Shown here piece after piece: positions 45,362 through 60,012 of a stretch of DNA of 64,000 nt. Position numbers and translations under genes: made by a program. The stretch's first letter is position 1. Each line of letters opens with the position of its first letter. The notes under the pieces were generated by a model. The model was not told the origin of the DNA and did no database searches. It saw only the letters and a program-made list of their open reading frames with translations. The DNA comes from Cichorium intybus (Eukaryota; Streptophyta; Magnoliopsida; Asterales; Asteraceae), in the NCBI GenBank assembly GCA_023525715.1, contig CM042013.1, positions 82,295,494-82,359,493 on the forward strand. Direction: 5' to 3'.

Positions 45362-46650
45362 ATAAACACAAACTAGTTTAGTTATGATCTCTTTAAATGC
45401 CAATTAATTTTTTTTCTCATTTCATAACGTACGACAATTTATCAAGGATTTCCTTAAAGCTTACGATGAGTCCAATTAAAACACACATTATTGTATATTA
45501 TGGGTCTTGCACCATTCTAACGTACGACAATATGTTGTGTGATTTAAAGCTTTCAATAAATTGTTTGAATTGTGACTTTTGCTTGGTAATTAATGCACTT
45601 AATGGATTACTATTAACATTACGGTGGGTACAAGCTTTGAGGTGCAACATAGGGCCATGGAATTAATAACACTACTACATTAAACTTATCAAATGTTTTT
45701 TAATTACAATTAAAAGTCTGATAAGGTGAAGGTTACTATTTTGTTCACAACAAAATCCCTCCCTATCGACTACGAAATTACTGTGTGCAGAACATATGTG
45801 CATAAAACAAAACAAATTAACATAATAATTTTGTTAATTTAATTGGCTTCTAATTTGCCAACATAAATGCTTATTTTATGTAAATTATCCATTGATATTT
45901 ATTGGCTTTTAGTTTATCACATTGGATAACTATTCTTGAATAAGATAAATTAGTTTTAAAATTTTCAACGATAAGTGGTATCTTTAATGTTAAGTTTTGG
46001 TGACTGGACCAAAGAAAGGTTACTTAAGTTTAACATTAAAGTTGATTAAACACCACATTAAGCAACTGTTTGAGTTGTTATTCAAGGAACTCAAAGGCTA
46101 ATTGAATATTGACTCATACGGTGAACATTTTAGCATAATATGCATAAATATTGTATTTCTACCCAAAGATGAGTGCAATATTTATGTAGCGTAATTAAAC
46201 TTTAGGACGCCATAATATTCAATTGTTGGTCTAGCCAAAGCGACACTGATAATTGAGTAAGGTGTCTACATGACCTATTATTTTGGTGTTAATAATAGGT
46301 GTGCTGCTATTCCTTAATCATTGGTATCCCGTTAAATCGTATTATTGACTTCTTTTCATGTATTTAAATACATAGATCTTAGAGGAATCACAATACTCAT
46401 GTTAGTGAGGAATAAAGTTCGAGTAAGGTCCAAACTCAAGTCAAACTACATGCAAGCCCGACATAGTCAACAGAACTGTCATATGTTCATAAAATGGTTT
46501 GCGAAGAAATGTAACATAAATAATTTATGATTTATGTGCCCATACGTATAAATATCCCCATTCATGATGGATTGACTTCGGTTCCATTATACACGTGGCT
46601 AAATCATTATAAGGATTCTGTATAATTTAGAAAGTGGATTGAAATCAAAG
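45362..46650. other. AT-rich spacer, nothing recognisable
   Basis: After the about 72-bp repeat that mirrors 32694-32765, this stretch has no supported gene, LTR or tandem repeat. Parts may belong to the decayed copia element that follows. Confidence 0.4.
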
Positions 46651-47660
46651 AACAATTAAAGTTGAGAATAATGAAGACATAAACAAACAATTTTTTTTTT
46701 TGACCACCTTCATTATTTTAGAAAATGGTCATTCTTTGTGTCTCGATGAAACTCTTTATGTATTGAGTATAACGTGAAACTTATTAGTTGTATCTAAGTT
46801 ATTAAATGCTGATTGTGCATTTACGTTTGGATACGATGATGTAATTGTTAATTTCAAATCCCATATTGTTTGCTATGGTTGTTTGGAGAGATATCTCTAT
46901 AAACTATAACTCCAAATCATTTTAAGGAATCTTTATTATCTTGTAATGATTACTATAAATTTTAATAAATGAAATTGAGAAGTGAAGACTTCATCTGTAT
47001 TGTGGCATTAACGCTTAGGCCACATATCACATAATAAAGTGATACATGTTGACAATTAAGTATAACTTGAATTCTTGAAATTTATTATATTTATTAAGTG
47101 GATATAGGGAATAAGAGAATATCCGCAAAAGCCAAAGATTACTAAAGTTGATCCTCACCGGCATTTGTGGATCTTTTCTAGCGGACATAAGTGGTCATAA
47201 ATCATATATAACCTTTATGGTTGATTAATCTTGTTACACGTATACGTACTTGTTAAATGAAAGGCCTGAATCTCCCCTGAATTACTTAAAACCTTTAGGG
47301 TCAAAGTTGAAATCAACTTGACCGGAAAATAAGAATAGTGAGATCGGACAGGGGCAGTGAATATTATGGTTAGCATACAGACGTTGGCTAAGCACCATGA
47401 CCTTTCTTTGAATTTTGTAAAGATCATGGGATAATTAAGCAACACACCATGAATAATACTCCTTAATAAGATAACGTTTCGAAAAGGAGGAAGAACTTTA
47501 ATGAACATGGTTCAAAGCATGCTAGTAAACACTAACTTGCCCAAATCCTTATGGACCAAGGCGTTAAAAGGGCGAGCCACACCTAGAATTGAGTTCCTTC
47601 AATGTTTGTTCCTAAAACTCCTTTTGAGTTTTGGACAGAAAGGAACCAAGCTTAAGGTAT
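46650..47660 (+). pseudogene. Decayed copia pol fragment (integrase region)
   Basis: Pieces of copia pol in shifting frames are legible on the plus strand. LGHISHNKV-like text at about 47010-47045 is from the GAG-pre-integrase region. RSDRGSEYY-like text lies near 47341-47370. MNMVQSMLVNTNLPKSLW (47501-47554) is the conserved integrase segment after the catalytic Glu. Many stops and frame changes make it an old relic. It ends against the truncated LTR at 47683. Confidence 0.65.
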
Positions 47661-47682
47661 TAAAAGGTGTGGGGCTATTAAA

Positions 47683-47936
47683 ACTCGACCCGGGTTGCTG
47701 ATTTTTCCGTTTTCATTTCAATCAAACTCGACCCGGGTATTAAAACTCGACCCGGTTTAACCTTTTAAGGACCCAAGTTGTTTCTTATACCCTTTTTAAC
47801 ATCCTATTTCTCCAAAATGGGTTTCTATACACTCTAACTCGTATTATAACTCATCTAATCTCGTTTATATCAAAAATTAAAATAACTTTACCATAAATTA
47901 AAATTATGGTATTACAAGTTCTTACCCCCTTCAAAA
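47683..47936 (-). repeat. Truncated 3' LTR and polypurine tract
   Basis: 47683-47916 matches 53497-53730 almost exactly. Next to it the minus strand reads TTTTGAAGGGGGTAAGAACT (47917-47936), the polypurine tract. About 1.85 kb of the LTR are missing, replaced by the copia relic. Confidence 0.8.
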
Positions 47937-48049
47937 GATTCCGTCCTCGGAATCTCTTAGACTAGGCATGGCTTATACAATCATCTCACCACCGCAATCA
48001 CACATCACCCACAATAGTGATATTATCCTCTCGTCAGCTCATCTGACAC

Positions 48050-48148
<99 letters not shown>

Positions 48149-51100
48149 ATTACATCCCGTTTACTCATAATATAGTTATACAATTCAAGCTTCCTCGATT
48201 CACATTACATTTAGAAACTTTCTCACTAAATTTCTCTTTCCGCAAAATATTAACACTCACCATTATTCTCGTAAGATGATCTCTATAACCACATTGGTTG
48301 TTACCATTTCCACGTGGACAACCACTCACTCTTTCAGGGCACTCCCTTTGTTATAGCTTTATCGATACCAATGTATCTCACCTCACTCCTCAAGTGATAC
48401 TCCAACACTATCATCACTTACATACACCCATATCTATGACTCATATCGAGCCACATTTTCAGCATACCCTCCACTCTTTCTATAACATTAATCTCAATAA
48501 CTATTTGAGATTCAACTTCTATTTCCAATGTCCTTGAAATGGTTTACTCTAACTCAATAAGGAAAACCATCTCACCAGTTGCAGGCTCACATTCTCTCTC
48601 AATTTACTCATTCAATAGCAACATATCAGTTATTGAATTCTCATGTTTGCACATTCTCATCGATTAAGTAGGAGAAACACTCATACAACACAAAGATGCC
48701 GACATTCAACTATCTCAATCACGTTACATAACTCATTTAAAACTAGGATATAAATCCAGAATAATAAAATATCATAAATTATCTGGAGTTTCACTCACGT
48801 CTCCTCTGGACTTAGTATTTAACCCTCCACACTTTGGTCACACAAGACCCTTTTCAGTTATTACATCACCTCAACTGTACAATGATTCTCTAAAATCTCG
48901 TCTATCTCTACTTCTACCTCAGCGTATATATCATGTTTTCACCAAATGTACCACTATAATTCTCTACCAATAATAGCTCCATTTCATCTCAGTTTAACAA
49001 CATAACTCATGTTGTTTCTCTCAATGTACTCAGTTATTACCTCCTCACTTATGTGGATAATCCAAATCACGCTCTCACTCAATCAATAATCATAAAGAAC
49101 TCAGCAATTTATTATCAAACAAAATTTTCAATACAATCACATATATTTCTCCTGACACATCATCAGTAAGAATTCTCCCCTCATCATTTCTCTGTCATTC
49201 TCATCTAAACTTCTAATTCATCGTAATGACATCAAATAAATTATACATATATACGGCTCACCGAAATCTCTACACATAACTCACAAAGAATTAATAATGT
49301 TTAACACCGCAATCACTACGGTGAGATCATATCTCATCACTAGACTAACTCATTAATCTCAAAAAAATAACTCAACATTATTATAACAAAATCTACTATC
49401 GATCGTTTCATATGAATAAGTAGTTTTGTCGTCTCGACATTTACACGTTTCTCTTATCAACGGTAATCGATTTGATTGCTAAGGAACGAATCCTATCAAT
49501 CACAATCACAATTATTTTTATACTCTTTTAACTCATTATTTTCTCATTATATAGTTACACAACTTTATCTCATTCGACATGTAAGAAATCTCACACATTC
49601 GCATCACGATTACATAATAAACACATATACTCACAACAACAGTTCTCAACAGTATTACTCATTGTATTATCTCACAATACCTCTATACTGTTACTCAGTC
49701 TATGATTCGTCCTCTTCTCAACCCATATGTTTCAAGCCACACAAGCTTACCATTACGTTCATATCTACCCGCACGCAAAGATAATACATGTCTCATTACT
49801 CTGCATCATGATAAAGTACATGCCTGTCTACACACAAGCACAACACTATAGCACCACTCTGCCTCAAATCTTGGTACCCCGTACCATCCTTTGGTCTCAT
49901 CATTCAACACTATCTCACGGTACCTCGGACCATCCTCTGACCAAATCATGGTACCTCGTACCATTCTCAAATTTCAATCCATCTCCTCTTTGACTCTAGC
50001 GAGTCTCCGTTACGTTCTCGAGCCCTATAGACTCACCGTTACTCCTCCTTTTGTCTGAGTCACAACAATCTTCATTACTCTAACCACAAGGTACTCATTA
50101 CGTGGTCTCCACCACGTTTATTTATTTATTTATTTATTTTTATGCGGCCCCACAATATATGTGGTCTCAACCACCTTTTCTCAATATGTGACCCTACCGA
50201 ATATGTAGTCTCAATCACATTTACTCAATATGTGACCCTACCAAATATGTAGTCTCAATCATATTTACTCAATATGTGACCCTACCAAATATGTAGTCTC
50301 AATCACATTTACTCAATATGTGACCCTACCAAATATGTGGTCTCGATCACATTCATCAGGTAATTAACCCAATCTCTAGGTCAATTAGGCCTACATGAAC
50401 CACTCTAGGTTCTCTCAATTTTAATCACAAGGTACTCTTTATGTGGTTACTCGAGTGTCCTCTGACAACTCTGTCACTAATGTCTCATTATGTGACAACT
50501 CCAAACCACATAATTTAACTCTCAGCATGTCAAATCATAATCAGTTATAGTGTACAATCTACTATACACTCACCGTCTTTCTCAACTCATACTCTTTTGG
50601 CTATCTCAGCCATTCATTTTGATCGGTCATAAGTACTAGTCATGTGGTCCCACAAAATATGTGGTCTCAACCACAAAATACTCATATACAGAAATCTCGT
50701 CACATCTGTGAAACGACAAGCAATATATATACAACATCAAAATTTATATATTTTCCACCATATATATATATATATATATATATATACTCAATATATATAC
50801 ATTTCTCCATGGTTGCTAAATATTCGCCAAGCAACCACTTATAATCTCAATTATACATGATCACAAAATACTCATTATGTAATATGTAAACATTTCCTCA
50901 AGTAGATACGAGATTCTCATCTCGATATCGGTTACTACACTTTGTAATAACAATTTTCTAACACATGTAATTTCAATTTCTCTTTTATGTGTCCACATAT
51001 TTTACACATATTCTACTACATGTATTATTACAATTTAATACACACAATACTTTACAACGAACATGTTAAGTAAAGTTACTCACATACCTCATAGCAACAA

Positions 51101-51625
51101 AATCACATCTCTTCGTTGGCTAAAACTTGTGTACTTCGGCTCTCAACTCTTGAGTGTACTCGGCTACACTCACATATCTCAACTCTTAGCTCATACTCAA
51201 CTTATGCTCAAATTTTTTTTTCATCATCAGTTAAAATTTTGCCTCGACCGGGATCTCATGTTAACATCTCATCATCATCTGGAAATTCGCCATCAACAGA
51301 ATCTCATCTCATTTTCAGTTAACATCTCATAATTAGCTGAATTTCTTTTCTTCTCGTTGGTTCATATCTCATATCAGCCAAAATATCGTCTCATCATCCA
51401 CTATTGGTCCAACCGGCTCTGACCAATTTCTCAACTCATCCTTCATCTGACTCCATATCTGTATTTACACACAGAAAACAACAATAACACATATAACATA
51501 AAAGTTATACTTAACTCATAAGCTAAAATCTGCAGCAATATCTTTTCCGAGCATGTGATAGGGGCTCTCTCTCTCCTCAGTTTAAGTCTAGGACTTTACA
51601 CTCAAGACCTAGTTCACTTAAACCA
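47937..51625 (-). other. G-poor, coding-free internal region of the LARD-like element
   Basis: Contains (TA)n at 48051-48146, a short (TA)n at 50759-50787, the 44-bp tandem repeat at 50180-50355, and a loose repeat around GGTACCTCGTACCAT (49870-49965). Open frames on the plus strand exist because G-containing stops are rare. Their translations are low in complexity and match no family. Confidence 0.6.
50180..50355. repeat. 44-bp tandem repeat, four units
   Basis: Units start at 50180, 50224, 50268 and 50312, each beginning CTCAATATGTGACCCTACC and continuing with AATATGTAGTCTCAATCA, with one to a few changes per unit. Fragments of the motif (ATGTGGTCTCAACCAC) are scattered at 50157 and 50659. 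Confidence 0.92.
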
Positions 51626-51638
51626 TGCTCTAATACCA
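51626..51638 (-). other. Primer-binding site, one base from initiator-Met type
   Basis: The minus strand reads TGGTATTAGAGCA, three bases from the LTR. One C-to-T change separates it from the site of the Ty3 element at 23722-23734. Confidence 0.75.
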
Positions 51639-51641
51639 ACT

Positions 51642-53730
51642 TGTAACACCCGATTTCTCATACAAAGTACACCCAAAAATTTTTCAAACAATTATACAAT
51701 AAATGGGTATACTTGTACTCAAATCGTGGATCAAGATGTTATCATCACAAGTAATTATACAAAAGGTCCTTACAAATTTTAACCAGGCATTACAAATAAA
51801 TCAAAAACAGCTAAAGGACAGGCTCTAGAATTGTCCATCTCTCTTTATCACATGCCTTCCCCTATCACAGCTACAGATACCTGTAAAACAACAAACAACT
51901 CAAGTGTAAGCTATTAAAGCTTAGTGAGTAATCTCAATTGTTTTTCACAATCTTTCTCAAAAACATCCTCATCTTCCTCTCTTGCTATTCTCATTAGCAA
52001 GACCCTTCTTCTCTTAACTCGAAACCTGCAATATATTAGCTTTACAAACACTAGCTAATTGTTAGCAACATCAACTCAATCATAGTACCACAAGTAGTAA
52101 TACTCATAAACTCGATATATTTCTCACATATACTCATTTTAACAATCTATTAATCTCAATTACCTCATAACGACATTTTTCCACACAAAACTATATGACA
52201 CGATCATATCAATATTTATTCTAATTATACAACCAATATGCATTTTTGACTCGCCTACTGTTACATTTTCATAACAGTTTACTCAGTCAAAGGTTCAACA
52301 ATAACCACATACAACATTTCTCATTTGTTATAATAATCAATGCAAGAAACACGTTACCTCATTCATGCTAATATCTATTCTTTTCTATAAGTCATTGTTT
52401 ATATTTAACTCATCAATATCACGCTATCACTTAGTCTCATAAGATCAACATAACACATATATTTATATGTACTTTGCATCAAGCAAGTATAACTTCACTC
52501 ATGTATTAGAGAGTACTCACTTGATATCGGCTTAGTATGTGAGACCCTCTATTTACGCGTATCGGGCTCGTGTTCGCTAGACTTGGTCATATCACCATAG
52601 TCTACATAAATTCTCGTTTTAATTAAGCTCAACGGACTATCTCAGTCCCAAGTGTAATACACACATTATAGCTCTTTATTCCATATATTCAAATTTGGTT
52701 ATACTTAACCAATCAATACATAGCATAAATCTTATGTATTAAACATCTCAACAAGCATGATTCATTTAACAATTAACTACTCACCTGAGGTTGAATCGAA
52801 ATATGGAACTCCAGAACCTCATGTGTGATCCTGTCTAGCCTTAGCTGGAACACAACAGCTCAATTTCAATACTCAAATCTCATAATAATCTCATTCACAA
52901 TTTATATCGACAAAATCTAGGAATTAGTATCATATGGTGAAGTCAAAATCAACAATAACTATAACACTCTAGTTATAGCTCCTCACTTCACCCCTTTTTG
53001 ACCCATTCAAATTCATAAACACAATCAACAAGCATAACTCTAACTCAAGCTTAAAAATTAAACTCTTATAGACTTGTTATACAACTAATTCAACCTTAAC
53101 ATCATCGATTCACAGGTGGACCATCGAGACCACAAGGAATCACTCTAAATCAAAGTATCCAACGGTTGAAACAAAGTCAAATTCAAAGAGGTTTACCTTT
53201 CAAGCTCAAAGGATTGATCTCTAGCTTCAATTCGTGAACAATAGGCTTCAATCTCGACTTTGGGGGTTAAAAATCGAGTTTCTAGGGTTTTAAAAGGGTT
53301 TTGACGAAATGGATTTTACCCCAAAATGAAAGAAACCCGTCTCATTTAAATGGGTCTGTGCGCGTAACCCGACCCGGGTTACAGAACCCGACCCGGGTCC
53401 ATCTACGAAAATCACGTCTGTTTTGCCTTTGGTTGCAGCACGGTCCGAGTCCATCTGCCCGACCCGGGTTTTGTCGAACACGACCCGGGTTCTTCAACAC
53501 GACCCAGGTTGCTGATTTTTCCGTTTTCATTTCAATCAAACTCGACCCGGGTATTAAAACTCGACCCGGTTTAACCTTTTAAGGACCCAAGTTGTTTCTT
53601 ATACCCTTTTTAACATCCTATTTCTCCAAAATGGGTTTCTATACACTCTAACTCGTATTATAACTCATCTAATCTCGTTTATATCAAAAATTAAAATAAC
53701 TTTACCATAAATTAAAATTATGGTATTACA
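51642..53730 (-). repeat. Right (5') LTR of the LARD-like element
   Basis: 2089 bp. Near its right end GACCCGGGT-type words recur (53368-53550), giving a locally GC-rich block. Confidence 0.8.
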
Positions 53731-54816
53731 ATCAAGAACTCTATGAAGCACCTTTGTGGAAAGTGAAAAGAATCACAATATGAGATCCTCGCTTTTAATC
53801 AATGGGATGTTATCCTCTCCAAGTAACGTTCTTCATTTGATTTAAAGTTTATCATGTTTATGTTTAATTGATCATGTTATTATGCCTATAATTTTAATAT
53901 TGCTAAGATAATATGAAATGGGCCCACTTTCTTTTAAAACGAGTAATTGTTGGTGAGTACCAAAAAGAATGTAGTTAAAAAAAGATGTTAAAAAAAGGAT
54001 GTTATAAAAATATATGTTACTATGACATTAGCAAAAAGGATGTTGTTTAAAAAATGTTAAATAGTGATTTTATGTGCATATGAGATCCACATCATGTTAG
54101 ATAGGGTGAATGTATATTAAAAGACCATTTTACAAAAAATAATGAAGTCTTACTATAAAATCATCAAATTGGTGTATATTTATTATAGCGTGAAAGTAAA
54201 AACTTTTACATCGTGTTTCACCATTTTGGTGAAGTTGTTTTTATGAGAAATGAAATCACTTTTTGAAAAATCTTAGCATCATTTCGTGACTTTTAATTCT
54301 TTTTGTAGTATATATCATTCATAAAGCAATGTGAGAAAAATATATTACGTAAACAGAATGGTTATCTTATGATAAATATACAAAATATGATACAAATAAA
54401 TGGAAACTAATTCATGTATATGAAATTCGTGTCAATTACAAAATCAAAAAACTCATTTTATTTACGAAAGGACCATTTAAAAATCATTTTACTTGCTATT
54501 TCTAGTCAAATGAGCATTTTCACAAACTTTTGTAGGTTTAGATGGTTAAATCACAAAAAAAAATAATAATAACGAGTGATGACTTTTTCCTAAATAGAGC
54601 CAAAATATAAGGTCTTTCTGACAACTTTCCAAAAAAACAACATCGTGTATTATAGATATATTTTTAATGGTTAATGATTCTATGGCAAGAACCTAACCTC
54701 CAAAACGAAATTATTCACCGAGAGAAAACTATTTGTTGTAATGAAATTAATCGTCACCCGCAAACTATTCACTGAAACAATTTATTAGTCACTGCCGTAT
54801 CGCAAGGGTATGCACT
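53731..54816. other. AT-rich spacer
   Basis: No gene is seen. The part 54470-54612 is an inverted relative of 30885-31005. Confidence 0.45.
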
Positions 54817-55090
<274 letters not shown>

Positions 55091-55690
55091 TAAAAAACTT
55101 TAGCAACAAAACATATTAATACTTTAGCAATAAAACATCTTAATGCTTTTAAGATAACATTATTTGACAAGCAAAATAATATAAAAGTTGTGACATTATG
55201 TATTATTGTTAGTACGTTTTATTATTTTGTATTAGATTCTAACATAGTTAATGTCAATGTGTTGTACTATATATATTGTTTTCTAATCTATATTCATCAA
55301 AAAAATGATTTTATATTGTTTGAATAAATGACCTTATGTTGTTTGATGAACTATTTAGTGGCCATTTGGTTTGTAGAATTTTTTTAAGATTAGCATTATT
55401 TGATAAGAAAAATGATATAAAAGTTGTGAAATTACTGTCATGTAAAAAATTAAACATTGAAAAAGTAAGTTTTTTCACATAAATACAAGTAAAAAACTTT
55501 AGCAAGAAAACATCTTAATACTTTAACAATAAAACATCTTAATGCTTCTATGATTAGCATTATTTGATAAGGAAAATGATAAAAAAAAAGGTTGTGACAT
55601 TATGTATTATTGGTAGTATTTTTTTGTATTAGATTCTTACATAGCTCATGTCATTGTGTTACACTATATTTTTAATGTTGGATTGTCCAT
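55091..55690. repeat. Local direct repeats of about 200 bp
   Basis: 55092-55290 and 55491-55690 share TTAATACTTTA, AATAAAACATCTTAATGCTT and TGTGACATTATGTATTATTG. A third partial copy of the middle lies at about 55378-55430. Confidence 0.75.
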
Positions 55691-57219
55691 ATATACTTGA
55701 CTTAAAATAGATGATTATATTATGTTGTTCGACTTTTAATCAAAAATTTTATTGTTGATACAAATTATCAATTGCGATGAATGTTTTATAATTATTTTTA
55801 CATTTATTGAAGAATTTTACTTTCAACATATTGATTTGAAACTCCTAACTATTCAACATCTACCATTAACTATTTTATTAAATATAAAATATTATCATCT
55901 TAATGATAGACTTTTCGAGTTATTAATATAATGTACTTAATTTTTTAATGAATGTATAGTATTAAATACAAAACCAAAGTTAAACTTTTTAATTACCAAT
56001 ATAATATATTTAATTTGTTGATTGAAATATGATATTAAATGCAAAATCAAAATCAAAATATAAATTAAACTTCAGTTGCTCAAGATTTAAAACTTTAGAT
56101 TTTTTTCAAATAAATACAACAAAAATGAAACTTTATGATAAATAGTCTTAAAATGTATCATAAGATTTGCAAAAATGAAACTTGATTATTATTTAATAAT
56201 ATATCTTTTGTAAAGATAATATAAAAGGGTGATCAATAGACTGAAAGCAAACAATGTTTACTTTTTTAATCAAAGAAAACTAAAAGTTATGATGATATTT
56301 AATTGTTATATAAATTCACATCATATTCCAGATTCCAATTTCGTATTGTTTTTATTTGACTCTTTAGTCTTTAGATGATTTTCATATATTTTTATGATTA
56401 TGTTAGTTAATATGATGTATTTTGAATTTAAAGTTATAAAACAAGATAAAAATAAATATAACAAAATTTCATTCAATATTATTTATGAATTCAAGTGTAT
56501 GACTAAACATTTAAGGTTTCAAAGTTTTTATTGACAAATTTTACTAGAGGAATATATAGAAAGATAAAACTTTCTAATAGAAGTAATTTTTTTATAAAGG
56601 AAAGTGAATAAGAGATTAAAAAATTATCGAAAGTATTTTTTGAACAATAAGTTTAATAGAAACATATTCATATATTTTTATGAAATATTTATCAGCTAAA
56701 AAGTTTTTATTTACAAAATACAATATTATTTTTGTTAATATTATTTACACATATGAGTCTAACCGAAAAGGATCCACAACAATACGTTTCTCAAAAACTA
56801 TCTTTATGCTATTATTATTACGTTTTATTTTATATTTATTTTAAATTTTGAGATGATTTATGTAAATATATTTCCACATATTTTTAACGTTGAACCGTCT
56901 ATAATAATTGACTCCAAAAAGGTGACTATGTTTTTTTTACTCAATGTTTGGATGAAAAATTATTATTGATATATATGTCATATGATTGATTTATTTTTAG
57001 TTTTGCATATTTTTTTTAGATATAAAGTGTTTATGTTTATATTTGATTGTTCAATATAATTGACTCCAAAAATGTGACTATATATTTTTACTCATGCGCA
57101 ATGTGCGGAAATACGCCTAATTAGTCATATGACAAAAATGGTGGATGATCATCCATTGACAATCATGTCATAATAATACGTTTGACATTTATTATCATGT
57201 ATTTTTCAAAATCCTCACT
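55691..57219. other. AT-rich spacer, no gene seen
   Basis: Only weak internal repetition is visible: ATTGACTCCAAAAAGGTGAC near 56908 and ATTGACTCCAAAAATGTGAC near 57059. Confidence 0.4.
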
Positions 57220-57237
57220 AATTTCTAAAAAAATCAC

Positions 57238-57379
57238 TCCAATGGCCTCTTGGCCAACCAAGTGGTAAGGCGTCGCCCTCTAACCTTGAGGTTAAGGGTT
57301 CAATCCCCAATAGGGGGAATAGGTGAATTAGAATATGAGTAGGAGTAGGATTATGATAGATTTACCGGTTAAAAAAAAA
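57238..57379 (+). mobile_element. tRNA-derived SINE
   Basis: The head has a box A-like TTGGCCAACCAAGTGG (57250-57265) and box B GGGTTCAATCCCC (57296-57308), followed by an unrelated body and an A run. It is flanked by a 17-18-bp target duplication, AATTTCTAAAAAA.TCAC (57220-57237 and 57378-57395, one mismatch), as expected for LINE-driven retroposition. Transcription would be by RNA polymerase III. Confidence 0.88.
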
Positions 57380-57395
57380 TTTCTAAAAAATTCAC

Positions 57396-57907
57396 GAAAT
57401 ACTAACGGATACTACATATACATCTTAAAGACGATCGTGTCAAAGTTAAGTCATATGATTAATTAAGCAAATTCAAAATGATATACAAAAAGCATAATGA
57501 AAACTCCATTATAATACTTGCATAAACATGAAACATAATATGCGTATGTGGTGTGGTCGTCCATTATGTTAGTGATATTATTCTCTGTGGCAACATTAGC
57601 TAAAGGGGCCCTATGCTGCCTATAATTGGAGGAGGCGTGTCAGTGAGACAACATCCATGTGGACAAGATGTAGCATCCCCCAACAAAATTGTAGGACCTA
57701 TAAGCATTTGTAAGCATTAGATGAGATCGAGAGCCAAATATTATGGGATAACATCGAAATCACAAAACTAATTTGGTTTTTGACTTTGGGGGTAAGCCGC
57801 ACCATCTAGACGACCGCATCGAGCCCGCCTTAAAACGCATTATGCAGGGCTAAATTATGGAGCACTATCAATATTTCTGACATGCAAAGGGTTGAATATT
57901 AAACCTT
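57396..57907. other. Unassigned spacer
   Basis: No gene, RNA or repeat boundary can be supported here. Confidence 0.35.
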
Positions 57908-58532
57908 CTTTTATGATATGAAAATAGATGTCGTAATCACACCATGAAGGTCATTAATGTTAGTAAACTCTTCACCTATTTAATCATCATAAAATTCCTA
58001 GATCTTTGAGATTCATTGACTAAAGTCAATAACATGTTAATCTCGGTTATGTTCATCTCAATCCATGACAAAGATGTCGTGGATCATGGATTAAATGGTG
58101 GATCAACCATGTAAAAGCTGCGCGATTCCCGACTCAAGATACGCGCTTGAGTCTCGCGAGTGCCACATCATCTTCATCATAATCTCAATTTCACGTGTCA
58201 GTTAACCACACAGCTCCATCAACAGATCATAAGGAAAATGTACATTTTTCATGGATAGTATATGAATCATGTTTTTATTTTGACTTAAAACGAGACTTTT
58301 GTTTTAATATTTTAAGTTAATACTTTTTAACTTTAAATATTTTCCTATCAAATCCTTTCGGTAACTCCACTTAGGAATAATATGACATGCGGTGAGGTGG
58401 TAAGCAATGAATGGTATTTAAAAACCGACCACATTAGGAATCATCAGAAACCTCCTTCAAACCTTCAAAACACATTTTAAAAGTGGGTTAACCTAGTCGT
58501 GGTTTGACAAATGTTTTTATTTAATCTTTAAG

Positions 58533-59589
<1,057 letters not shown>

Positions 59590-60012
59590 CCACACATACA
59601 AACGCACACACAATTTAATAAATGAATTTTAAACATTTTAAAATTTATGTTTATCTATTAATTCCATTAACATAATGGTAAGTATTAACTTAAACATTAC
59701 CCTGATTAATCATGTTTGCATATAAGGCAATAAGGGTTAACTTGGAGGCTAAGCAACGTAGGAAACTTGCAAGGCAAGCAAGGGTTGTAAACCCTAGCCC
59801 TCATGAAACCCTAGTTCAAGAAAAGGCCCAAGGATACTCCTCATACCCTAGGATTTTCAAAAAATTAATCTAGCATAACCCTAGAATTCGAAAACCAACA
59901 AGTAATTCTAGAAGGTTTCTAGCAAAAACCCTATAATTTTCGAAAAACACAAGCATGCAAACATAATTCATAATTCAATTTGAATATAAAGTGCATACAT
60001 CCTATGAACACA

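Larger units (their letters stand above)
47683..53730 (-). mobile_element. LARD-like LTR element with no coding capacity
   Basis: The full right LTR is 51642-53730 (2089 bp, TGTAACACCC to GGTATTACA). The left LTR is truncated to 47683-47916, matching the last 234 bp. A primer site and polypurine tract orient it to the minus strand. The 3.7-kb internal region has no gag or pol and is strikingly poor in G on the plus strand. The LTR termini and the AGCTTAGTGAG text near 51921 resemble the Tekay-like Ty3 element at 16.7 kb, so it may be mobilised by such elements. Confidence 0.75.

Noticed and set aside
49476..49993. Plus-strand frames in the G-poor region
   Set aside because: Low-complexity text, open because G-containing stops are rare; they are antisense to the element.
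50180..50355. CRISPR-like array
   Set aside because: The 44-bp units are contiguous without unique spacers, and the DNA is plant nuclear; it is a plain tandem repeat.
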